Shown here one piece after another: positions 47,985 to 56,444 of a stretch of DNA of 64,000 nucleotides. The notes under the pieces are model-generated. The model ran no database searches and was not told the DNA's origin. It was given only the letters and a program-made list of their open reading frames with translations. The position numbers were made by a program, and so were the translations under genes. Origin of the DNA: Planctomycetota bacterium. GTDB lineage: Bacteria; Planctomycetota; Planctomycetia; Planctomycetales; Planctomycetaceae. Positions within the stretch are counted from its first letter, which is position 1; each line of letters starts with the position of its first letter. Location of the stretch: NCBI GenBank assembly GCA_023417655.1, contig JAEZFD010000039.1, forward strand, positions 62,001-126,000. Direction: 5' to 3'.

Positions 47985-48278
47985 TTCGCATTCAGGTTAG
48001 ATTGAACGGAGATTCTGATCCAACGCTCAACAGATGAAGCATTCTAGTCGCCGGGAGAGCGAGGAGTCACGTACACCTTCTCCAAAACCCGCAATTTCGT
48101 CAGCAGTCGTAACCAGATTGACGACCTAATCATGAAAGACGACTTGAAAGCTGCGATCGCTTTACTGCAGATTCCCGGAATGCGGTTCCCGTTTGATCGC
48201 TAGGACTGGCGCAAGCGATACGCCCGTCAAGTTGAATCAGTCTGAACTGACGGTTCTGCCAGGAATCTCTGCTGACGG

Positions 48279-49046
48279 TCAGCGCGCGAAATGCGAAACC
48301 AGTTCAGAATGGAGTTCAGTCCCATTGGTTGCGAGAAGGTCAGGCAGAGCCAGTTGAAATTCGCCACCTGCGGTTTGCGTGATGGTGCCGCCCGCTTCTG
48401 TGACGATCAAAACTCCGGCCGCCATGTCCCACGGCTTCAGACTCTGTGACCAGAAGGCGTCGATTCTCCCGCAGGCGACACTGCAGAGATTCAGTGCGGC
48501 CGAACCCGTTCGCTGAACGGTCTGGGCTGCTTCAAGAATGTCGAGAAATTTCTGAATCGCAGGATGTTGGCGAGTCACCTTCACCGGCAGACTGGCAACG
48601 CACATCGCCTGCTTCAATGTGTTGTTACAGGACACATGGATCGGAGAGCCATTCAGCGTGGCCCCCTGACCAAGCGCCGCGGAGAACATTTCATCCCGGT
48701 TTGGATCATAGATCGCCCCGGCGATCATCCGCCCGCGATGCTCAAGCCCGATGGAAACCGCATAGTAAGGAAATCGATGCACGTAATTGGAAGTGCCATC
48801 GAGGGGGTCGATGACCCAGCGATAGCTGCTGTCGTTCCCGTGTTCGAGCAGGTTCTCTTCACCCAGAAACCCGTGATCCGGATATTCGCGGTGCAGGAAT
48901 TCAAAGATGGCCGCCTGCGAGGCGAGGTCGGCCTCGGTCACGAGATTAGCCGGACTTTTCTCCTGAGCGGTGAACTTTGTCACCCAGGATTGAAGGATCT
49001 GTCCACCCAGCCGAGCGGCCTCTTCTGCCGCGATTCGAAAGTCCAT
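48279..49046 (-). CDS. Inositol monophosphatase family protein
   Basis: The 255-residue product is a magnesium-dependent phosphatase of the IMPase/FBPase fold. The metal site is complete: GEENLLE (Glu), WVIDPLDGTSNYVHRFPYYAVSIGL (the two Asp of the signature) and KPWDMAAGVLIVTEAGG (C-terminal Asp). It may act on inositol monophosphate, histidinol phosphate, PAP or a similar small phosphate ester; the sequence does not decide. ATG 49046 starts the domain directly; a longer form to 49118 adds nothing conserved. It lies downstream of the ExeA-like gene on the same strand with a 139-base gap. Confidence 0.88.
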   Translation of the reverse strand: MDFRIAAEEAARLGGQILQSWVTKFTAQEKSPANLVTEADLASQAAIFEFLHREYPDHGFLGEENLLEHGNDSSYRWVIDPLDGTSNYVHRFPYYAVSIGLEHRGRMIAGAIYDPNRDEMFSAALGQGATLNGSPIHVSCNNTLKQAMCVASLPVKVTRQHPAIQKFLDILEAAQTVQRTGSAALNLCSVACGRIDAFWSQSLKPWDMAAGVLIVTEAGGTITQTAGGEFQLALPDLLATNGTELHSELVSHFAR

Positions 49047-49185
49047 TTTCGCCACTGCTCCGGTTGAATCCTGGAGTGCTCGACAGAGCGTTCCGCAACC
49101 GAGAAGCTCTGCCTCCACTTGGGGCGATTATGACGACCGAGAGGACGGGTTGCCATTGTGCAGACGAACTGAGAGCGGACTCGGC

Positions 49186-49998
49186 TCAGGCAGCAACGGA
49201 AATCAGTTCTTCCGCAGCGGCTTCCACATCGACAGCGGCAATGGTTCTCTGCTGATCAACATAAGCAACCAGCAATGCGAGATCGCAGATTTGATTCACC
49301 CGACGGGGAATTCCCTGTGAAATCTCCCAGACAGCCTGTGCAGATTCCGCATTGAAGATTGGCGACATCGCCCCGGCAACACTCAGACGGTGCTCAGCAT
49401 AAGTCAGGACATCATCAGGTGACATGGACGTGATTGTCGTCCGCACTGCGACCCGTTGATCGAGGGCGGCCACCTGTTGAACACGTGAGAGCAGTTCAGT
49501 GCGTCCGCAGAGGATCATCGAGAAATCGCCGGTTCCGTTTTCGCGGAGATTCAGCAGCAGTCGCAGTGTCTGGAGATGAGGGACTTCCAGCAGATGGGCG
49601 TCATCGACCACCACCACGACATGAATTCCCTCGTCCTTCAGTTCTTCAAACCGGTCTTCGATTGCCTCAAGCACATCGGCATCGGTGTTTGAATGTGGAA
49701 CCGCCACACCCATTCGTCGGGCGAGATAGGCGAGCATGCCCGACGGACTCAACTGCGGAAAGACCAGCCGCAGAAATGTCGCATTGGTCTCCGATTTCAG
49801 TTCGGATTCAAGCACCTGCGTCAGATAGGTTTTGCCGAACCCATGCTCGGAAGCAATGAGAGCGAGACCTTTACGCTGCTCGACCACATAACGGAGTTTC
49901 AGTAGAGACGATTGATGAGACTCGACCGGAACATAAAAATCCGTCGCCGCTCCATCGTCAAACGGTCGTCGTGTCAGGTTCCAGTAGTTCAGATACAT
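49186..49998 (-). CDS. ExeA-like AAA+ ATPase with altered Walker A
   Basis: The 270-residue product starts MYLNYWNLTRRPFDD, the typical ExeA/GspA opening, and has an AAA+ core: Walker A-like SEHGFGKT (the first Gly of GxxxxGKT is Ser), Walker B VVVVVDDAHLL and the arginine region ISQGIPRRVNQICDLAL. ExeA proteins help assemble secretin or related secretion machinery at the peptidoglycan; here no secretin is adjacent. There is no membrane helix or peptidoglycan-binding domain, so it is a short form, like the TniB/ExeA-type ATPases seen in many genomes. The frame extends to a TTG at 50073 that overlaps the upstream gene's stop; ATG 49998 is preferred. Confidence 0.82.
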   Translation of the reverse strand: MYLNYWNLTRRPFDDGAATDFYVPVESHQSSLLKLRYVVEQRKGLALIASEHGFGKTYLTQVLESELKSETNATFLRLVFPQLSPSGMLAYLARRMGVAVPHSNTDADVLEAIEDRFEELKDEGIHVVVVVDDAHLLEVPHLQTLRLLLNLRENGTGDFSMILCGRTELLSRVQQVAALDQRVAVRTTITSMSPDDVLTYAEHRLSVAGAMSPIFNAESAQAVWEISQGIPRRVNQICDLALLVAYVDQQRTIAAVDVEAAAEELISVAA

Positions 49999-50069
49999 CG
50001 TGGCAGTTCCATCTGCGTCCGACTCGATTGCATTCTTCTCGAACGAAATCGCTCCGAAATTTGGTGGCC

Positions 50070-50501
50070 TCAAGGCGCCGGTTCGATCATTCCCCGGAAC
50101 CAGACCGCTTGCTTCTTCCCGTGATTTCCCTCTTCCCGATATCCCGCCCGTTCGATGTCGAGGCCGGTATCTGGCGAAGAGGCCTCAGTTGCGGACTGAT
50201 CACCTTTGGGGAGAGCCGTTTCAGGGAGCGGATTCGAACCGTTCTCCAGTATTTTCGGTAAAATCGCCGCAGGACGTGATGCTCGAGACCGTTGAACCGG
50301 TCCTTTTTGAATTTCTGTCACAGCCGGATCGAGATCCTGCCTGCGACGGATCACAGATCCCCGATCGGTTCGCGACTCAGATGGCAGATCCTCCGCAGCC
50401 ACTTCCACATCCTGGCTCCAGACGACAGAAAGCGTCATCGCCAGAAATGCGGCAGCAATGCAGAACCAGGTTTGCTGTCCAAGTCGTCGCATTTCATTCA
50501 A
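50070..50501 (-). CDS. Small single-pass membrane or secreted protein, unknown
   Basis: A 143-residue product with an N-terminal hydrophobic segment (about 11-30, WFCIAAAFLAMTLSVVWSQ), which is either a signal peptide or an anchor. The rest is polar, rich in Ser, Arg, Glu and Pro, and probably disordered. It directly precedes the ExeA-like gene on the same strand; if the ATPase used its TTG start the two would overlap by four bases. No family recognised. A partner of the ATPase at the membrane is an inference from position only. Confidence 0.55.
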   Translation of the reverse strand: MNEMRRLGQQTWFCIAAAFLAMTLSVVWSQDVEVAAEDLPSESRTDRGSVIRRRQDLDPAVTEIQKGPVQRSRASRPAAILPKILENGSNPLPETALPKGDQSATEASSPDTGLDIERAGYREEGNHGKKQAVWFRGMIEPAP

Positions 50502-50581
50502 TCAAGTCGAGATCATGCGAGTGAAGAAAGCCCTGCCGATCTGGGTCAGGCATCGGCTGGCGAATTCGACAGACTTGACGA

Positions 50582-50619
50582 AAACGCGAATCACGCCGGT
50601 TACCTGAACCGGCGTGATT
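50582..50619 (-). terminator. Intrinsic terminator of ftsK
   Basis: A perfect 13-bp stem (50589-50601 with 50607-50619) with loop ACCTG is followed on the minus strand by CGCGTTTTCG. It is about 90 bases past the ftsK stop codon. Confidence 0.75.
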
Positions 50620-50707
50620 TCATTTTCGCAATTCCGAAAGAGTCAGGCAGAAATGACTCAAGATTCAAGCAGTATGAAGAAATCAGAAACCGCGCGCCGG
50701 CAGTCCG

Positions 50708-53053
50708 TCACATCATGCTGAGCTGGCGGTCTTCCCATTCCTCCAGCGTGCAGATCACGTCACGGGATTTGGAACCGTTGTATTCTCCGACAATTCCATC
50801 TTCGGCCATGTGATCGATCATGCGAGCAGCTCGCCCGTAACCGACTCCAAGTGCTCGCTGCAATAGCGAGCAACTTCCACGGCCTTCGCGAATGACAACT
50901 TCGACGGCCTGATGATACATGTCGTCCCGTTCGCGCGGACCGTCTCCCCCACCGCTTGGGGACTGCATGGCGACCTTCGTCGCCTGTTCAATCTCGTCAC
51001 TGTATTGCGGTGGGAAGTGGCTGTAGAACTCAATGATCGACGCCACTTCCTCATCACTGATGAACGTTCCCTGAGCACGGGTGAGACTGCTCGTCCCCGG
51101 TGCCAGGTACAGCATGTCCCCGTTCCCCAGCAAACGTTCCGCTCCCATTTCGTCCAACACAACGCGACTGTCGACGCGGCTGGCGACCTGGAACGAGATT
51201 CGTGCTGGCAGGTTCGATTTGATCAGACCAGTGATCACGTCGACCGTCGGCTTCTGTGTCGCGAGTACGAGGTGGATCCCCACGGCACGCGACTTCTGAG
51301 CCAGTCGAATGATGTGTGCTTCAACGTCTTTCCCGGAGGTCATCATCAGGTCGGCCATTTCATCTGCGATGATGACGATGTATGGCATCCGTTCTGGAAT
51401 GGCGTCCGCGTCGTCGCTGTCCGGGTCGATCTCCAGCCGTTCGAGAACTTTGTCCTTCCCGAGTTTGTTGTAACTGTCGAGGTGACGGACGCCGACCTTC
51501 GCGAGGATGTCATAGCGTTCTTCCATCTTGTCGACAGCCCAGGCGAGGACTGCTTCCGCCTTCTTCATGTCCGTGATCACCGGATTCATGAGATGAGGAA
51601 TTCGGGTATACGGACTCAGTTCGACCATCTTCGGGTCGATCATCAACATGCGCACGTCTTCCGGAGATCGCGTCATCAAGATCGACGAGATCAACGTATT
51701 CAAGCAGACGCTTTTCCCGGTCCCGGTTCGACCGGCGATCAGAAGGTGCGGCATCTTCGCAAGATCGACGACAAGCGGACGCCCGCTGACGTCTTTCCCG
51801 AGGAAGATCGGAATGCGCATTTCCTTAGCTTGATCATGGCAGGCGGCAAGGAGTTCCTTCAGTCGAACTGTGATCTGTTTTTCGTTGGGAACTTCGACCC
51901 CAACGGTGTTCTTCCCTGGGATTGGAGAGACAACGCGAATTGCCGGGACGCGCAGGGCGATCGCGAGATCGTCCGCGAGGTTGGCGACCTTCGAAACGCG
52001 CAGACCTTTCTCGAGCCCGAGTTCAAACTGGGTCACGACCGGGCCGGTGTCGATCTCGTTGATTTTGACGTTCAGCCCGAACTCAGTGAATGTCTGTTCG
52101 AGAACAGCTGCAGTGGCCTGAGCCTTCTTCGCCAGCAGTTCAAATGGGAATTCTTCCGCTTCGTCCAGCATTTCGACTGGCGGGAGGCCGACAACCGTCT
52201 CGCTGCTTGGTTCCTTCCAGCGAAACAGATTCATAATCGACTGACTCGACGATGCGAGACCTGCCGGGCGATTCACTTTGAAATCGGCCGGATTGCTCGC
52301 AGGTCGCGGTGCAGCCGGAGGCGCAGAAACAGGCGCAGCCGCCTTCGTGGTTGACGGCTCGGCGGCAGGTTTCTGTGACGCACGGGGTTCCCGTGCCTCT
52401 CGAGGAGGCGGCGGCTGAGGAGGACTGACGGCAGTATCGTTCTGATATCGCCCTCCAAACGGCCAGAGCAGAATTGTCAGTGGAAACATAATGCAACGGC
52501 CAACGAGACCGAAGAAGAGCGACTCGGTCGTCAGCATCAAGCCGACACACAGGAACGTGCCGAGAATCACCATCGATCCGGCGGTCGAGAAGTTTTCAGT
52601 GAGCAACACCCGCCCCCAGGCACCGAGATAGCCACCGCTTCCGACAGCAGGCGCAGGCGGCAGGCGCGGGGTCACGATTTGCAGCAGAACGCAGAGTGCC
52701 ATCAGGATCGCCCAGGCACCCATCAAGCGGAGAGCAGGGTCGCGGACAGTGTTTCGCGAGAACATCCACAGATCGACCATGAGCACAATGAACAGGACAA
52801 ACCAGGCGCCCAGTCCGAAGGCGTTAATGAGGTTCGACGCGATCAATGCTCCGGAAGGACCGCAGAGATTCTGCGTGAACGCCCGGGGAGGATAAATCAT
52901 GGACGACGGCGGATCTGTCGCGTCATAGCTGTACAAGGCGAGGCCGATGAACAGCGCGACCGCAAACAGCCCGAGGGCCATCACGTCAGTCCTGAGTCGC
53001 TGATAATCGATCATCTGAGGCAAATACGCAGCACCGAAACTCGATGAAGTCAC
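50708..53053 (-). CDS. ftsK: DNA translocase FtsK/SpoIIIE
   Basis: The 781-residue product pumps chromosomal DNA during division. The N-terminal part has four membrane helices (about 25-190), then a Pro/Ala-rich linker (about 210-265). The motor has FTEFGLNVKINEIDTGPVVTQFELGLEKGLRVSKV (alpha domain), Walker A AGRTGTGKSVCLN, and VIIADEMADLMMT as Walker B. The C-terminal gamma domain (DDMYHQAVEVVIREGRGSCSLLQRALGVGYGRAARMID) recognises the polar KOPS-type sequences. The GTG at 53053 has AGGA six bases upstream and is preferred to ATG 53014. Planctomycetes lack FtsZ, so the divisome context of this protein differs from model bacteria. Confidence 0.95.
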   Translation of the reverse strand: MTSSSFGAAYLPQMIDYQRLRTDVMALGLFAVALFIGLALYSYDATDPPSSMIYPPRAFTQNLCGPSGALIASNLINAFGLGAWFVLFIVLMVDLWMFSRNTVRDPALRLMGAWAILMALCVLLQIVTPRLPPAPAVGSGGYLGAWGRVLLTENFSTAGSMVILGTFLCVGLMLTTESLFFGLVGRCIMFPLTILLWPFGGRYQNDTAVSPPQPPPPREAREPRASQKPAAEPSTTKAAAPVSAPPAAPRPASNPADFKVNRPAGLASSSQSIMNLFRWKEPSSETVVGLPPVEMLDEAEEFPFELLAKKAQATAAVLEQTFTEFGLNVKINEIDTGPVVTQFELGLEKGLRVSKVANLADDLAIALRVPAIRVVSPIPGKNTVGVEVPNEKQITVRLKELLAACHDQAKEMRIPIFLGKDVSGRPLVVDLAKMPHLLIAGRTGTGKSVCLNTLISSILMTRSPEDVRMLMIDPKMVELSPYTRIPHLMNPVITDMKKAEAVLAWAVDKMEERYDILAKVGVRHLDSYNKLGKDKVLERLEIDPDSDDADAIPERMPYIVIIADEMADLMMTSGKDVEAHIIRLAQKSRAVGIHLVLATQKPTVDVITGLIKSNLPARISFQVASRVDSRVVLDEMGAERLLGNGDMLYLAPGTSSLTRAQGTFISDEEVASIIEFYSHFPPQYSDEIEQATKVAMQSPSGGGDGPRERDDMYHQAVEVVIREGRGSCSLLQRALGVGYGRAARMIDHMAEDGIVGEYNGSKSRDVICTLEEWEDRQLSMM

Positions 53054-53492
53054 CTGATTCCTGTCGCCTGACTTGTCATCTCATCTGAAGATTCCAAGCA
53101 GAAGTCTCCCTACCCTGCCGGTGTCACGGCAGTTGCAGGAACAGGATCTCCTTCAACGGTACAACGTCCCCCCGAAGACGTTGCCAAAACTCAACGCTTC
53201 AGGGCGGTTTCGAAGAGATGTGGTGTGGTCTTTGGGCATCATGCGACCTGCGGGAACTGCTCCGGATATACCGAAAGCGACGCCGAAGTCAGGCCGATGC
53301 TTCTGCATCAAGGCTTTGCGACGCCGTATCCAGCCCTTTAGAAGGGGCGCCAGATCGCAACGCTTTTATCGGAGAATCCGAAAAGAGCAGGCGCGCCGAT
53401 TCTGTCGATCCATCCATGAGGGGTGTCAGCGGTCACGTCATGAAGTGACACTGCATGTGCGACATTCGACAGCGATCGGACCTGCAATCGAA
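53054..53492. other. Intergenic region, nothing recognised
   Basis: About 440 bases between ftsK and the DUF1549 gene, both on the minus strand. A long plus-strand frame runs through it into the DUF1549 gene, but its Arg-rich composition marks it as spurious. No hairpin with a T-tract was found. Confidence 0.4.
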
Positions 53493-56072
53493 TCAGTGAT
53501 TGAAAAGGAACTCTTTTGTGTTCACGAGAGCCCAGACAATGTCTTCGTAAGCACCTTTCGGGTTCTCTTTGTGTTTTTCGAGATGGCCCAATGCAGCCTG
53601 CAACTCATCCGCATCAGGCTCCCGCGTGAAGACTGTGAGATACAGTTCGCGGACTTTCTCTGTGTGAGACCGGTCCGTCTGGGTTGCAAGCTGGTGAGCC
53701 CGCCCTTCGGGATTGCCAATCTTCTGCTGCACTTCCTGACTGTTTAACAGGTGCAGACTCTGGGCGAGATTCGCCGCCTGCGAACGCTCACATTCACATG
53801 CCGAACTTGCTTGCGGCTGTCCGAAGACTTTCAGGAAGTACGGGGCCGAAGACGGATCAGGCATCTGCAGGGCCGTGCTCCCGGAAGGAAGCCCGGTGTG
53901 GGTCTGCACCGCGCCTGTCACCTGATGGAAGGCATCGTACAGACTTTCAGCTGTCATTCGTCGTGGGTAATACCGGGAAAAATTCTGCTTATCCCGGGCG
54001 TTCTCGGCGTTAGGCTCGGAGCTCAACTGATAGGTCGATGATCGACAGATCTCACGAATGAGTGCCTTGAGATCATACCCGGAGTCGATAAAGAACTTCG
54101 CGAGTCCATCAAGCAGTTCGGGATTACACGGCGGATTCGTCGCCCGCATGTCATCTTCCGGTTCAACCAGTCCGCGATTGAAGAAGTGCTTCCAGTAGCG
54201 GTTCACCAGGCACCGGGCGAAATATTCGTTCTCTGCCGAGGTCATCCAGTCAGCCAACTGGACCCGTGGATCCTGATCGGCAGGAACGTCGACCGATGAT
54301 GCTCCGAGACCAGCGGGCCGGATCTGTTGTCGGGTGCGAGGATGCGGGAGCTGAGCCACGCCATCATTGTGAAATACTTTTCGGTCGCGGCTTCCCTGCG
54401 GAGCTTCAGCTCCCAGTTCTTTCTTGCCGAGTCGGCTGAAGTACGCCGCCAACCCGTAATAGTCTTCCTGACTCCAGCGATCATAAGGGTGATGGTGACA
54501 ACGGGCACACTGGACTCTGACTCCCAGAAAGAGTTGAGCCGCGTCTTCTGCCAGCGCTTCCGCGCCGACCACTTCGCGATACCACGTCACCGGCGGGTTC
54601 CATCGCGGATCTCCGGTAGCGGTGATGATCTCTCTTACGAACTGGTCGTACGGCTTGTTCTCATAAAGGCTATTCCAGATCCATTGATGGAACCCAAAGG
54701 TTGTTTCGCGTTCCGCGTCCTTCTGCCCTTTGTTCCGCAGAACCATGTTCCATTTGTTGGTGAAGAAGTCCGCGTATTCCGGACTGTCGAGCAACCTGTC
54801 AATAAGGCGTTCCCGCTTGTCTGCCGCGGAGTCCTGCATGAAAGCGGTCGCTTCGTCTGCAGTCGGAATGCGGCCTGCGATATCAAGGGAGACTCGTCTC
54901 AGGAAAGTCGCATCGTCGCAGGGCTCAGAAGCGGGAATGCCAAGTTGCTTCAGCTTTTCAAAGACGGCCTGATCAACAAAATTTCGAGGCTGCGGCAGCT
55001 GCGGGACCGTCGCCTTCAGCGGAATCGTCGCCCGGAATGTCGCCACATGGCCTTGATACCGAGCCATGACAGCGACTTCGCCGGAGAGGTCCAATGCCGT
55101 CACCAGCCCGGTTGTTGAGGCCTCGGCCAGTTCACGTTCGTTCGGTTCAAAGATGGTCATCTGAGTGACGTCCTCGCGGGATCCGTCACTGTAGATCGCA
55201 TGAACTGCAATCTGGTGTTCCCCCTTCGGATTCAAAACGACCGACTGAGGAAAACACTCGATCTCACGGACATGACGAGGCCGACCAACCTTCTCTGGGA
55301 CACCCTGTTCAATCCATCGCAGGATTGTGCGGTACTCCTGCGACTCCTTTGTCATACGAATCCCGCCGCCGTGAGGAACCTCTCCGGTCGCCTTCTGCAA
55401 CAGCAGGCTTTTCTCAGGCGCCGCTGGAAAGATGCGACGCCCCCGGCCTTCTTTCACTATGAACTCATAATCATCTTCCGGATAGAACCCCAGCAGCGAC
55501 AGTTTGAATCCATTTTGCCCCGTCGCTTTCCCGTGACAGCCCCCGCCGTTGCAGTTCAGCTTGGTCAGGATAGGAATGACTTGATTGGAGAAATCGACAA
55601 TCTGCGTAGCCGCAACGTCCTCAACCGCGAGCGAGACCTCGGTTAAGTGGGCTCCATAACCGACAATGATGCGAACCTGCCCATCCTGCAACGGCCGCAC
55701 CAATCCGGTCTCCGTGACGATGGCGATTCCAGCCGGGGAAAGTGCATAGTTCGCCTGACGCGTCAGATCGACCCGGGCACCCTGTTCCGACTTGCCGATC
55801 ACCAGAAGTTGTAAGCTGGCATCCGGCCCGACGATCCTGAATCCATCGATCCCGGCGGGCTCCAGACTCAGCTGTTGGATTGGAATCGCTCCTTCTGCGG
55901 AAGGCACTCTCGGACCGACAGATGTCGAGGACAGGGATTCGCCGGCCAGACAGGGATGCTGCAGAATGACAGCGACCGCGCACAGTAGCAGAAAAGAGAT
56001 CAAAGCTCGCGAGGCTAAAAGCCGGTCGCACGACGATTTCTTTGCGCAGGGATCGCGATGTTGAGTCTTCAT
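53493..56072 (-). CDS. Secreted DUF1549/DUF1553 planctomycete cytochrome-like protein
   Basis: The 859-residue product starts with a basic region and a membrane/signal segment (about 20-42). Residues about 50-150 look like a BIG2-type Ig fold. A cytochrome-like motif (CNGGGCHGKATGQNGFKLSLLGF) follows near residue 180, another Ig-like stretch (about 280-360), then DUF1549 (about 385-600, with LDIAGRIPTADEATAFM, CARCHHHPYDRWSQEDYYGLAAYF) and DUF1553 (about 640-850, NRYWKHFFNRGLVEPEDDMRATNPP and RRMTAESLYDAFHQVTG). Such PSCyt proteins are nearly restricted to planctomycetes and their relatives, usually beside a DUF1501 sulfatase-like gene, which is absent here. Function unknown; an oxidoreductase role is inferred from the heme motif. 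Confidence 0.9.
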   Translation of the reverse strand: MKTQHRDPCAKKSSCDRLLASRALISFLLLCAVAVILQHPCLAGESLSSTSVGPRVPSAEGAIPIQQLSLEPAGIDGFRIVGPDASLQLLVIGKSEQGARVDLTRQANYALSPAGIAIVTETGLVRPLQDGQVRIIVGYGAHLTEVSLAVEDVAATQIVDFSNQVIPILTKLNCNGGGCHGKATGQNGFKLSLLGFYPEDDYEFIVKEGRGRRIFPAAPEKSLLLQKATGEVPHGGGIRMTKESQEYRTILRWIEQGVPEKVGRPRHVREIECFPQSVVLNPKGEHQIAVHAIYSDGSREDVTQMTIFEPNERELAEASTTGLVTALDLSGEVAVMARYQGHVATFRATIPLKATVPQLPQPRNFVDQAVFEKLKQLGIPASEPCDDATFLRRVSLDIAGRIPTADEATAFMQDSAADKRERLIDRLLDSPEYADFFTNKWNMVLRNKGQKDAERETTFGFHQWIWNSLYENKPYDQFVREIITATGDPRWNPPVTWYREVVGAEALAEDAAQLFLGVRVQCARCHHHPYDRWSQEDYYGLAAYFSRLGKKELGAEAPQGSRDRKVFHNDGVAQLPHPRTRQQIRPAGLGASSVDVPADQDPRVQLADWMTSAENEYFARCLVNRYWKHFFNRGLVEPEDDMRATNPPCNPELLDGLAKFFIDSGYDLKALIREICRSSTYQLSSEPNAENARDKQNFSRYYPRRMTAESLYDAFHQVTGAVQTHTGLPSGSTALQMPDPSSAPYFLKVFGQPQASSACECERSQAANLAQSLHLLNSQEVQQKIGNPEGRAHQLATQTDRSHTEKVRELYLTVFTREPDADELQAALGHLEKHKENPKGAYEDIVWALVNTKEFLFNH

Positions 56073-56429
56073 CCGTGATTCCAATTCTCCCGTTTCCCTG
56101 GGAGTCGATGACCTGCAACTCAAGTCTTTGTCAGCGCATGCAAGGCGGTATTCACGTCACGACGGAACACGCGGACTGATCAAACTTTGACGATACCAGA
56201 ACCGGGCCGCAGGGGACAAGTTGAACTCTGGTAACGGTTGGCCCGAGGCGAATAACGCATCAACAAATTCTGTAATTTGTTTACGATTGACGAGGGGAGG
56301 TCGCTACGCTGCAATCTGGGGTCAATTGCGCACAAAAATTTGAGATTCCCTGCACAATCCCGCCATCAGATCCGCTGCCCGAACCCGAGGCGCTCCCGGG
56401 TTTCGCCGGGAAATGACGAGACAGATTCC

Positions 56430-56444
56430 AAGGAGATTTGGTTG
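56430..56444 (+). promoter_or_regulatory. Ribosome binding site and TTG start of the glucosidase gene
   Basis: AAGGAG (56430-56435) lies six bases before an in-frame TTG at 56442. The nearest ATG (56457) is 21 bases from it, too far, so the TTG is the likely start. Confidence 0.65.

Noticed and set aside
53073..53747. A 224-codon plus-strand frame
   Set aside because: It overlaps the DUF1549 gene antisense, is very rich in Arg and Ser, and has no ribosome site or recognisable domain.
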